This document shows, one piece after another, positions 44,044 through 52,707 of a stretch of DNA of 64,000 nucleotides. The stretch spans positions 332,564-396,563 of the forward strand of contig CAWBBR010000008.1 in the NCBI GenBank assembly GCA_963787045.1, in the 5' to 3' direction. The notes under the pieces are model-generated. The model saw only the letters and a list, made by a program, of their open reading frames with translations, did not search any database and was not told the origin of the DNA. Both the position numbers and the translations under genes were made by a program. Source of the stretch: DATJGR01 sp963787045 (GTDB lineage Bacteria > Pseudomonadota > Gammaproteobacteria > Pseudomonadales > Azotimanducaceae). Every line of letters begins with the position of its first letter. The first letter of the stretch is position 1.

Positions 44044-44313
44044 ATGAATTTCCTCGCCTGGATCATCGTCGGAGGCGTGCTTGGCTGGCTTGCCAGCATC
44101 GTGATGAAGACGAACGCGCAGCAGGGCATCATCCTGAACATAGTGGTCGGCATCGTCGGTGCGTTCATCGCGGGCGTCGTCATCGCACCGATGTTCGGTA
44201 CGGGTACGATCAACGCAAACGACTTCAGTATGGCGAGCCTGCTCGTGTCGTTCCTCGGCGCGGTCGTGCTGTTGGCGATCGTCAATCTGTTCCGACGCAG
44301 AAGCGTTCGATAG
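44044..44313 (+). CDS. GlsB/YeaQ/YmgE family stress membrane protein
   Basis: 89-residue integral membrane protein with three hydrophobic segments: FLAWIIVGGVLGWLASIVM, GIILNIVVGIVGAFIAGVVIAPMF and SLLVSFLGAVVLLAIVNLF, with the family's G-I-V-G-A-F-x-G core (here IVVGIVGAFIAG). Also called transglycosylase-associated protein. Induced by osmotic and other stress in several bacteria; precise role unknown. GGGAGAACGTCC precedes ATG 44044. Followed after 25 bases by the frameshifted Cys/DRR-motif gene. Confidence 0.9.
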   Translation: MNFLAWIIVGGVLGWLASIVMKTNAQQGIILNIVVGIVGAFIAGVVIAPMFGTGTINANDFSMASLLVSFLGAVVLLAIVNLFRRRSVR

Positions 44314-44338
44314 ACGCCGTCGAAGGCCTATCCAGCAG

Positions 44339-44667
44339 CATGCTTCGACGAAAGAAAGGCGATCTCAAGGGACGCCACGGCCGCCTCGGCGTGAGAAATC
44401 TGTTTCACGGCGTCGCGGTGCAAACGCCACTCGGCGAGTCGCATGTGTCCCGCCGCCGCCGCGATCGCGGGGCAACGTTACCTGTCCGAGGAAGCACCGG
44501 CGCTCCCGCTGCCCGACTGCGATACTCCTCGCGACTGCAGATGTGTCTATCAACACTTCACTGACCGCAGGACAGACCGACGCCGCGAATCAGATATCGG
44601 ATTACCCAACCGATTCGTAGCCACGGATCGACGCGCGTTGAAACGGCGGGTAACCGACCGGCGTTGA
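44339..44667 (+). CDS. Small Cys/DRR-motif protein, paralog of 52274-52576 (one frameshift)
   Basis: About 109 codons. The start (ATG 44339, MLRRKKGDLKGRHGRLG) runs to FHGVAVQTPLGESH. The frame must change near 44440 to reach CPAAAAIAGQRYLSEEAPALPLPDCDTPRDCRCVYQHFTDRRTDRRRESD. The A-P-x-L-P-L-x-x-C-x(4-5)-C-x-C-x-[YF]-x-H-x-x-D-R-R core is shared with the protein at 52274-52576, so the second frame is clearly real. Three Cys and one His could hold a metal. I recall similar uncharacterised proteins in Gammaproteobacteria but know no function. No signal peptide. Confidence 0.68.
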
Positions 44668-44756
44668 ATTGCTCTCGGCTCGGCGCGCCCCTCGACTGAC
44701 CTTCGCCGCGCGCCGAACCAGCTTCTTCGATCGAGTTACGACGAGCAGGAGACAAC

Positions 44757-45182
44757 ATGAAATCGACCTTCAGAAGGTCCGCGCTTGCCATCACGGTCGC
44801 GTTGGTGGCATCCGCGACGATGTGCGCTTCGGCCGCCGACGTCAGTGCCAAACTCGGCGGTACGCAGGAAGTGCCGCCGGTGAAGACGATGGCAACCGGT
44901 TCAGCACACTTCATCGTGAAAGACGACATGTCCATCACGGGCAGCGTGAAAACCGAAGGCATCAAGGGCGTCGCTGCCCACATTCACGATGGTGCGATGG
45001 GTCAGAACGGTGGTGTGGTCGTGCCGCTGACCGCGACCGGCGCTAACGAATGGTCCGTGCCGAAGGATGCCAAGCTCACGGCGGCACAGATCGACAAGCT
45101 CAAAGCCGGCAACCTGTATGTCAACGTTCACAGCGACGCGCACAAGGACGGAGAAATCCGCGGCCAACTCGCGGTTGAATGA
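44757..45182 (+). CDS. Exported CHRD-domain protein
   Basis: 141 residues: a signal peptide ending SATMCASAAD, then a CHRD domain (SAKLGGTQEVPPVKTMATGSAHFIVKDD, then GVAAHIHDGAMGQNGGVVVPL, and the closing LYVNVHSDAHKDGEIRGQL). The A-H-I-H and N-V-H-S/T motifs are the CHRD hallmarks; the His residues may bind metal. CHRD occurs in chordin and in bacterial secreted proteins with no settled bacterial role. GCAGGAGACAAC precedes ATG 44757. Stands alone, same direction as the lipoprotein after it. Confidence 0.92.
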   Translation: MKSTFRRSALAITVALVASATMCASAADVSAKLGGTQEVPPVKTMATGSAHFIVKDDMSITGSVKTEGIKGVAAHIHDGAMGQNGGVVVPLTATGANEWSVPKDAKLTAAQIDKLKAGNLYVNVHSDAHKDGEIRGQLAVE

Positions 45183-45284
45183 TGGAGTGACCGACAACCT
45201 CATCGAGTGCGGTAAGCGGCGCGCCTTAGTCGTTCTGTAACACTGATAAGATCGACTTCAGCGAGGACAAGCTAGGAGCATTCG

Positions 45285-46995
45285 ATGAGGCGCGGCCTGC
45301 TGCTGGTGGCCTTCGCCGTTCTGTGCAGCGGCTGCGGCGGCGGCGGAGACCCGTCGATCGTCGCTCCGCCTGTCCCGCCCGATGGCGCGGTCGGCTCGCC
45401 ATACAACCTCGGTGACGGCATCACCTGCGCACCCTCCGGAACGACGTGCTCGCCGTGTTTCGTCGGCGGCTCGATCCGCGCGTGTCCGGCGAACTGGCAA
45501 TACCGGAACAGCTTCGTGTTCACCGCAACCGACGGTCTGCCGCCGTTCTTCTGGGCCGCGACGTCGCTGCCTCCAGGACTCACGCTGGCGAGCAACGGTT
45601 CGATCGACGGCACGCCGACCACCGCGGGAACTTACGCGACGGTGGTCACCGTAACGGACTCGTCTTTCCCGGCCCGCAGTACCACGAACACCGCCACCAT
45701 CGTCATCGCTCCACCGTTGCCGCCCACTATCGCGACATCGCCGGCGCCGTCGAAGGGTGCAATCGACCAGCCATATCTGAACGTTTTCGTTGCTACCGAC
45801 GGAACTGAACCGCTGACATGGAGCGAGACCGGCGAATTGCCGCCCGGGCTCGATTTCGCCGCCGATGGAACGCTTTCCGGCACGCCGACCGCGCTCGGCG
45901 CATTTCCGATGACGTTGTCCGTCGAAGCCGCCGACGCGCAATCCGCTGCGCCACAGGACACGACGATCGACGTACTCGAACACGGCTTCGCGGCCGACGG
46001 GGGCGATGACGTCGCAGCGCACTCTGCACACCGCGACGTTGCTGACCAGCGGCGACGTACTCGTCGTGGGTGGCTTCGACGGTACGACGGGGCTGAGTTC
46101 GGTCGAAGTCTACGACCCCGGCAGCGCAACGTTCTCTGCCGGCCCAAGCATGGTCGGAGCCCGCTTCGATCACACGGCGACGCAGCTTGCGAACGGCACT
46201 GTGCTGGTGGTCGGCGGCTTGACCGATCCCGCTGCGGAGCCGGTCGCAACGGCGCTGCTGTTCTCGCCGTCGAACAACCAGTTCTTCATCACCGACGACC
46301 TGTCGGTGGCGCGTCATGCGCACACCGCAACGCTGCTGGATAACGGCACCGTGCTCGTTACCGGTGGAATCGGTACTGGCGGCGCACCGCTCGCCAGTGC
46401 GGAACTGTACGATCCGGGCACGGGACGCTTCACCACCGTCGGTACGATGACCGCAGCGCGGTCCGGCCACACCGCCACACTGCTCGCAAGCGGCGACGTG
46501 TTGATCGCCGGCGGTACCAACGACACGGCCGGTACCACGTTGCAAACGGCGGAGATCTACAGCACCAGGACCGGGCGCTTCAACGCGACCGGCAGCATGG
46601 TCGCTGCACGCGCGCACGCATCGGCCACTCTCTTGCAGAATGGCGAAGTGCTGATCGCCGGCGGAATCGCCGACAACGCGATTGCATCGGCTGAGACATA
46701 CAACGAATCGACCGGCGCGTTCACCCAGACCGGCGACATGCGCACGGCTCACTCCGCCCCGACCGCAACGCTACTCCCCGACGGGACGGTTCTCGTCACC
46801 GGCGCCGGCGACGACAAATCGCATCTGATTGCCGACGCCGAGCTCTACGACCCGACGAGCGGCGACTTCACGCCGGTAGGCGGCATGACGTCGCCTCGCG
46901 ATGGACATACTGCAACCCCACTGTCGACAGCTCAGGTCCTGGTGATCGGCGGATCGAACGGTTCCGCTCTTTCGAGCGCCGAGTTGTACCGGTAG
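45285..46995 (+). CDS. Kelch-repeat lipoprotein with Ig-like putative-Ig domains (one frameshift)
   Basis: ~570 codons. The signal MRRGLLLVAFAVLCSGC carries a lipobox and is followed by a Gly-rich spacer. Two Ig-like domains follow (DGLPPFFWAATSLPPGLTLASNGSIDGTPTTAGTYATVVTVTDSS, and the second YLNVFVATDGTEPLTWSETGELPPGL...LSGTPTALGAF), the He_PIG type. After a frame change near 45990-46010 (at HGFAADGG to MTSQRTLHTATLL) come about seven kelch/galactose-oxidase-like repeats, each containing HTATLL-x-x-G-x-V-L-V/I-x-G-G and a following Y-D/N-P/E-x-T/S-x-x-F. A surface-exposed adhesion or carbohydrate-binding role is plausible. Kelch blades join in one beta-propeller, so the shift is probably an error. 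Confidence 0.88.
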
Positions 46996-47053
46996 CTCAT
47001 CGCGCCATTGCGGAGTCGTTTGTGCCGGTCGTTCGGTGCGAGGTGTCGCCGAC

Positions 47054-49630
47054 TCAGCCGTCGCTGACCGGCCCGACCCAGCGTTCCAATTGCGACGGAT
47101 GGACCGGCTTTACGAGGTGCGAGTCGAAACCCGCTTCGCGCGTGCGCGTCCGATCTGCCTGCTGTCCCCAACCCGTCACCGCAACGATCACCACGTCGCG
47201 TCCCCACGACTTTGTGCGGATCTCACGGCAGACGTCGATGCCGCCGAGTCCCGGCATGCCGAGATCCAGCAGGATCAGGTGGGGACGAAGATCCTCGGCC
47301 GCGCGTAACGCGTCATCACCGCTGTACGCAACCGAGGTCTGGTGTCCCAGCGCCCGCAACACCAGAGCGAGCGTGTCGGCGTTGTCGTGATGGTCATCGA
47401 CGATCAGTACACGCCGTGGTTCGAATGCAGCGACGAGCGTCGCGGGCAGCGACGCCGCTAGCGTCGGCGGATCGACCGTCGGAAGGTGCACGATCAACTC
47501 GGCGCCGCGATTCGCGCCTTCGCTGCGCGCCGCGATACGGCCACCATGCAATTCGACCACGCTCTTGGTCAGCGCGAGGCCGATACCGAGGCCGCCTTTC
47601 TCGATCGTGGGCGCCTGTACGAACAGATCGAAGACGCGCGGCAGCGTCTGCGGATCGATTCCGACGCCGTGGTCGGTGACCGTCACGCGAACCTCATCGT
47701 GCCCGGTTTGTTCTACCTTGAGGTGGATGGGGTCGCCCGCGCGACTGAACTTCGCGGCATTGTTGAGCAGGTTGGAGAACACCTGGCTGAGACGGACCGG
47801 ATCGGCGTCCAGATGGATCGGATCGTCCGGCACGTCGAGCTGCAGCGAATGGCCGCCCGCTTCGATCAGCGGCCGGCTGGTCTCCAACGCCACATCCAGC
47901 ACGGACCGCAACGTCGCGAACTCGCGACGCAACTCCATGCGATTGCGCGAAATCCTCGAAACGTCGAGCAGGTCGTCGAGCAGTCGCGACATCACGCCCA
48001 GTTGGCGATCGATGACGTCGCGGGTCCACGCGTCGCCATCGGACGCGGTGGCGCGTCGCTTGAGTATCTCTACCGCGTTTCGAATCGGTGCGAGCGGATT
48101 GCGCAGCTCGTGTGCGAGCGTCGCAAGGAATTCGTCTTTGCGCCGATCGGCTTCGCGCAGCTCCCTTTCGACCGTCTTCATGTCGGTGATGTCGCGCGCA
48201 ATCTTCGACGCGCCCACCACCCGTCCAGCGGCATCCCTGATCGGTGAAATGGACAGCGACACCGGTACCATCGAGCCGTCTTTGCGCCGACGCATCGACT
48301 GGAACGCGGCGATGCGTTCGCCGCGCGCAATGCGATTCAGAATGTCGCGTTCCTCGTACGCGAGTTCGTCGGGGATCAATCGCGCGATCGGCTGCCCGAC
48401 CATCTCCTGCGCGGTGTAGCCGAAGACGCGTTCGGCACCGAGGTTCCAGTCCGTAACGGTGCCGTTCAGATCCTTCGCAATGATCGCGTCTTCCGACGAC
48501 TCGACGAGGGCGGCGAGCCGCCGGCCGGCGGCCTCGGCTTGGCGCTGCTCGGTGATGTCCTTCGTGAAACATCGCGTATGCACGAATCGGTCGCCGTCCC
48601 AGAGCACGTTGGAACTGATCAGCACGTCGCGCGTCGATCCGTCCTTGCAACGCAACTGCGCTTCCTGGTCGACGATCGTTTCACCGGCTGGCGAGTCGCC
48701 GCAGGATGTCGCCGATCAGCTCGCGGTCGACATGAAAGTCGACGACGTTTCGTCCCACGTATTCGTCCCTCGAGTAGCCGAGCATCTCGAGTTCCGCGCG
48801 ATTCACACGCAAGACCGTTCCGTCCGGACCGGCCCAGTGAAGGCCGACGGACGCGTTGTCGAAGAAATCCGCCAGCTCGCTTTCGCTCCGTTGCAGGTGT
48901 CGCTGCGCCTCGCGCTGTTCGGTGTTGTCGCGAAAGATCAGGATCACGCCCTGGATGACGCCGTTGCCATCCCGGATCGGCGCGGCGCTGTCGTCGATGC
49001 TGTGTTCGCGGCCGCTTCTGTCGATCAAGCACGGTGTGGTTCGCGAGTCCTACGACTTCGCCGAGTTCGCATCACCTTCTCAACCGGTCCGTCGACCGGC
49101 TGCCGCGTCGCTTCGTCGATTATTTGGAAGACTTCGGCAGCGGCCTTCCGCGCGCGGTGGCCAGATTCCAGCCGGTAAGCTGTTCGGCGTGCGGATTCAG
49201 ATACGTGATGCGCCCTTGGGCGTCGGTCGCAATGACCGCGTCGCCGATGCTCTCGAACGTGATTCGAAGGAACTCGAGTCCCGCTCGCGCCTGCCGTTGG
49301 CCGTGACGAAGTGCACCGCCGAAGCCAATGATGACGCAGGAGGATACGAGATACGCGACGAGGCCGACGACGACGGCGGGATCGCGCAGTGCTCCGCCGC
49401 CCAACGGCTCGATGAAGAGATAGACTACAAGCCAACCCACCGACGATCGCCGCCGTGATACCCGCGCCGTATCCGCCGTACCATACCGCGATGGCGACGG
49501 CGCCAAACAATGTCACGAAGGGGAGCGCCGGCCCGAGCCACGGATCGAGCATCCATCGCAACGCAACGGCAACGCAGACGGCCGCGAGCGCGACGAGATG
49601 GTTCAGGGCGCTGATTCTGTTGATTTGCAT
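47054..49630 (-). CDS. Hybrid histidine kinase: membrane domain, PAS repeats, kinase, receiver (several frameshifts)
   Basis: 859 codons. The N-terminus has membrane segments HLVALAAVCVAVALRWML, LPFVTLFGAVAIAVWYGGYG, ITAAIVGGLACSL and GWLVVYLFIEPLGG. Three PAS domains follow: ITFESIGDAVIATDAQGRITYLNPHAEQLTGW, ELADFFDNASVGLHWAGPDGTVLRVNRAELEMLGYS, and the third from AALVESSEDAIIAKDLNGTVTDWNLGAERVFGYT. HisKA has phospho-His in LATLAHELRNPLAPI. HATPase has the N-box NLLNNAAKF and G-box GGLGIGLAL. The REC domain has phospho-Asp in ILLDLGMPG. Frame shifts occur in the membrane domain (near 49430-49450), after PAS1, near 49030-49130, and near 48680. Without an intact sensor domain the signal cannot be guessed. 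It has no adjacent separate response regulator. Confidence 0.88.
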
Positions 49631-49928
49631 AAGGCTGGATGGCGTGCGGATGAGTGAGATAGGTAACGCTATCGAGTCTGGACTGGAGCAGAAGCGGTCT
49701 CAAGTGCGCGGCGCGATGCAGTGGCGTACCACTGTTGCGCTGAAGAACTCGGACAACATGGGCACATCCTCGTGCTTGACGTCTCACAGATCATTGCTTC
49801 AATGTCGTTTCGTACTCGGCCACACTTCTGGATTGCGGATCTTCATATCGGTCGGCTTCGCCGAAGCGCGACCGACGACGACGGGAGTGGTCAATTCAGA
49901 TTTCCTGTCGAGGTGGAGATCCATTCGC
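49631..49928. other. Intergenic region between divergent kinase and acyltransferase
   Basis: About 298 bases with no convincing gene; the reading frame upstream of the acyltransferase (e.g. MSEIGNAIESGLEQKRS) is open but unlike any family I know and carries less GC-rich codons. Probably a divergent promoter region; no operator or stem-loop stands out. Confidence 0.3.
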
Positions 49929-51875
49929 ATGCCATCGGAAGGTCACCGGCGCGACATCGATGGGCTTCGCGCCATCGCGATCGTTCCAGTCATGCTGTTT
50001 CACGCGCACGTCACGACATTCGGCGGTGGCTACCTCGGCGTCGACGTCTTCTTCGTCGTTTCCGGATATCTGATTACGGGCCTCATAGCACCTGAGATTG
50101 CGCAAGCGCGGTTCAGCTATCTCTCGTTTTGGGAACGCCGCGCGCGCCGATTGCTGCCCGCCATGTTCCTCGTCGTTGCCGCGACTGCGTTCGCCGCTTA
50201 TTGGATTTTGGTCCCGAGCGAATTGGAAGCGTTCGGCAAGTCCGTCATATCGATCGTTATCTTCTCGTCAAACTTCTATTTCTGGCAGCACACCGACTAC
50301 TTCGATGCCGTGCAGACCATGCCTCTACTTCACACCTGGTCGCTCGCCGTCGAAGAGCAGTTCTATCTGCTCTTCCCCGCAGTTTTGATCGCCACGTCGC
50401 GGTCGAAGCGCCTCCGTCCCATCGCGGTTGTGATGGTGATTGGAGCAGCTTCATTTGCTATCAGCGTGTGGTGGACGTATGCATACCCCGGCGCCGCTTA
50501 CTACCTGCTTCCGTCACGCGCGTGGGAACTGATGCTGGGCGCTTCGCTGGCACTGATGCGCTCCTCGCGTCGCGTCTCCTTTTCACCGTTCGTCACCGAC
50601 GCGCTGATTCTGATCGGACTCTGCCTTATCGCCATTCCTGTGTTCCTGTATGACTCGGATACGCCCTTCCCCGGATTCGCCGCGCTCGTGCCGTGCCTCG
50701 GCACAACGCTCGTGATCTGGTTCGGCGACCAAGGCCGCGTTACACGACTTCTGGACAATCGGCCGATGGTTTACATCGGTTACCTGTCGTATTCACTCTA
50801 CCTGTGGCACTGGCCCCTCATCCTGTTCGCCAGCATGCTTCGCCGCCACGCGTCGTCGACGCTCAGCGGAACGCAGACGCTCGCGGTACTGGCTGCCACA
50901 TTCATATGCGCATGGCTGTCGTTCGTGTTTGTAGAAAATCCAATTCGAGTACGAAGCGTCCTACCGAAGAGACGCTTGCTGTTCGCAACCTTGGGTACAA
51001 GTGCAGTTCTGCTAGCGACCATCGGGTTGACCGCCGTACTCGAGCGCGGCCTACCGAGTCGACTGCCTGAGGCCGCGCTGCGAATGGCAGCAGCCGCGGA
51101 CGACCGAACGGACGACTGGGACCGCTGCAGCAAGACGTTCGATCGAGACATCGCGCCGGACGATCTATGTCGTTTTGGTCCGAAGGACGGCACTACGCCG
51201 CGATTCCTGCTGTGGGGCGACAGCCATGCGCTGGCGTTGTTCCCCGCCGTTGATGCCGCCGCAAGGGAAACCGGCATCGCCGGCCTGCATGCGTCACTGT
51301 TCCAATGTCCACCCGTACCAGGCGTAGACATCAACGTTGAGGGCATCGACTGCTCGGGTTTCAACCGGCGCGTATCACATCTGATCGATTCCGAATCGTT
51401 CGATGCGGTCATCCTCGACGCGTATTGGTCGAGCTACCTTGGACCGACCAAGGTGCACGTCCCTGACGGATTCACGGGAGGTGCGGGCGAGTTCTTTCAA
51501 ACGCAATTGGTGGCTTCGATCCAGCGCCTCTCGGCTAAGGGGATCACCGTCTTCGTGGTCGACCAGGTACCGAACACGCCGAGCTTTCGACCCGAACAAC
51601 TCGCTAGGGCCCTGTGGTGGGGACGCACTGTCGTCGAACCTGGAACAACAGTCGCCGAGTACGAAGCTCGCATGCAACCCTTCAGAAAAGCGCTGGTGGG
51701 AGCGCGTTTCGAGCAAGTCTCGCTCGTGAAGTACCTTTGCGTCGACGGATCGTATTGCCCCGCGACAATGGACGGCTGGCCCAACTATTTCGACCGGAGT
51801 CATCTTTCGTTCCACGGCGCAACGAAGCTGACGCCTGCCTTCGTCGACGTGCTGCAGCGCGTTCGCTCGAGGTGA
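49929..51875 (+). CDS. Acyltransferase-3 with C-terminal SGNH domain (OafA/OatA-like)
   Basis: 648 residues. N-terminal AT3 membrane domain: RRDIDGLRAIAIVPVMLFHA (catalytic His region), GGYLGVDVFFVVSGYLITGLI, RARRLLPAMFLV, LLHTWSLAVEEQFYLLFP, and WLSFVFVENPIR at the end of the 10-TM unit. An eleventh segment (LLFATLGTSAVLLATIGLT) links to a periplasmic SGNH hydrolase-fold domain with G-D-S-H-A-L (catalytic Ser in the D-S-H) and the late catalytic D-x-x-H in YFDRSHLSFHG. Such proteins O-acetylate surface polysaccharides or peptidoglycan. ATG 49929 (MPSEGHRRD). Base composition is somewhat lower in GC than neighbours, as often for surface-polysaccharide genes gained by transfer. Confidence 0.93.
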   Translation: MPSEGHRRDIDGLRAIAIVPVMLFHAHVTTFGGGYLGVDVFFVVSGYLITGLIAPEIAQARFSYLSFWERRARRLLPAMFLVVAATAFAAYWILVPSELEAFGKSVISIVIFSSNFYFWQHTDYFDAVQTMPLLHTWSLAVEEQFYLLFPAVLIATSRSKRLRPIAVVMVIGAASFAISVWWTYAYPGAAYYLLPSRAWELMLGASLALMRSSRRVSFSPFVTDALILIGLCLIAIPVFLYDSDTPFPGFAALVPCLGTTLVIWFGDQGRVTRLLDNRPMVYIGYLSYSLYLWHWPLILFASMLRRHASSTLSGTQTLAVLAATFICAWLSFVFVENPIRVRSVLPKRRLLFATLGTSAVLLATIGLTAVLERGLPSRLPEAALRMAAAADDRTDDWDRCSKTFDRDIAPDDLCRFGPKDGTTPRFLLWGDSHALALFPAVDAAARETGIAGLHASLFQCPPVPGVDINVEGIDCSGFNRRVSHLIDSESFDAVILDAYWSSYLGPTKVHVPDGFTGGAGEFFQTQLVASIQRLSAKGITVFVVDQVPNTPSFRPEQLARALWWGRTVVEPGTTVAEYEARMQPFRKALVGARFEQVSLVKYLCVDGSYCPATMDGWPNYFDRSHLSFHGATKLTPAFVDVLQRVRSR

Positions 51876-52001
51876 ATGGTTCGCGGCCCTCTCTGGCCAA
51901 AACTCGCGTGGACCTTGCTCGAACCACGGAATCACTCTCGTGAACTCCGAACAATTCGCTTTCCACCTGCTCATTCACTGCGCGGCACCGAATCCGCCAC
52001 G

Positions 52002-52277
52002 ATGGTCTACGGTCTGCAGTTGAGGCCCGTTGTGGAACACCGATACACAGTTACCGAAGATGGATCGAGCGGCGGTTGCTGGTGGGACCCTAAGGCGTTG
52101 TGCCCGGAGTTGGCGTGGAGATACGACCAACCCCGTCGCGTCATGGTCGTGACCACTCGCGCCGGACGGACGATCGAGCATCGAATCGACGTGCAGGCAC
52201 CGATGCCAGCGGAGCCGCGAGGCATGTTCCTTCCCGGCTTGGCGTTGCAAATCGCGCGTCGACCGCCGCAGCGATGA
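52002..52277 (+). CDS. Small hypothetical protein, coupled upstream of Cys/DRR protein
   Basis: 91 residues from ATG 52002 (a longer frame opens at 51876). MVYGLQLRPVVEHRYTVTEDGSSGGCWWDPKALCPELAWRYDQPRRVMVVTTRAGRTIEHRIDVQAPMP has a beta-rich look, with G-G-C-W-W-D-P-K and strand-like VMVVTTRAG. The stop TGA (52275-52277) overlaps the ATG of the next gene (52274), a 4-base ATGA coupling that argues both are real and work together. No family recognised; no signal peptide. GC-rich enough for this genome. Confidence 0.5.
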   Translation: MVYGLQLRPVVEHRYTVTEDGSSGGCWWDPKALCPELAWRYDQPRRVMVVTTRAGRTIEHRIDVQAPMPAEPRGMFLPGLALQIARRPPQR

Positions 52278-52576
52278 AGAAATCACCATTCCGCGCTGTT
52301 TCTGTGGTGTCGAAAGGCATCGGATGCTCGGCAGTCGCGCAGATCGAAGGCGTTCGATTCCTGTGTACTGACGCACCGCAGTTGCCATTGAGGGGATGCG
52401 GTGCAAAGACCTGCCGATGCGTCTTCCAGCATCACGATGACCGACGACAGGACGCTCGTCGCGACTCGGATGCGGGCATCGCAGGTTTCGGCTACCTCGG
52501 TTCCGAACGACGGACCCGCCGAGGCCGTCGCGCGAGCGACCGGCTAGACACACCGCGCAGGTATGGCAAGACCTAA
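52274..52576 (+). CDS. Small Cys/DRR-motif protein, paralog of 44339-44667
   Basis: 100 residues, intact frame. FRAVSVVSKGIGCSAVAQIEGVRFLCTDAPQLPLRGCGAKTCRCVFQHHDDRRQDARRDSD shares the core A-P-x-L-P-L-x-x-C-x(4)-C-x-C-x-F-x-H-x-x-D-R-R with the gene at 44339-44667. The C-terminus (GYLGSERRTRRGRRASDR) is basic, perhaps for nucleic acid or protein binding. Cys and His could form a small zinc site. Overlaps the upstream gene stop by ATGA. Function unknown; the tRNA-Arg gene lies convergently 21 bases beyond. Confidence 0.75.
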   Translation: MKKSPFRAVSVVSKGIGCSAVAQIEGVRFLCTDAPQLPLRGCGAKTCRCVFQHHDDRRQDARRDSDAGIAGFGYLGSERRTRRGRRASDRLDTPRRYGKT

Positions 52577-52597
52577 AGCCTGACCTAGTGATTTAGT

Positions 52598-52674
52598 TGG
52601 CGCGCCCGGACGGGCTCGAACCGCCGGCCACCTGGTTCGAAGCCAGGTGCTCTATCCAACTGAGCTACGGGCGC
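52598..52674 (-). tRNA. tRNA-Arg (anticodon TCG), CCA encoded
   Basis: 77-base cloverleaf read on the minus strand. Acceptor GCGCCCG pairs with CGGGCGC; D-arm TAGCTCAGTTGGATAGAGCA; anticodon stem CCTGG/CCAGG around the loop CTTCGAA, giving anticodon TCG (reads CGA, Arg). T-arm has GGTTCGAGCC, and the 3' end carries an encoded CCA. All standard distances hold. tRNA genes are frequent integration points, but no integrase or repeated 3' half is visible nearby. Confidence 0.97.
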
Positions 52675-52707
52675 AGGACACTCGCTAACAGCATTACTCG
52701 GGTGCGA

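Noticed and set aside
44443..44667. Short gene starting at MCPAAAAIAGQ
   Set aside because: It begins in the middle of the Cys/DRR family core; it is the second frame of the gene starting at 44339, not an independent gene.
52598..52674. Integrated element at the tRNA-Arg gene
   Set aside because: No integrase, no repeated tRNA 3' half and no mobile genes are present nearby.
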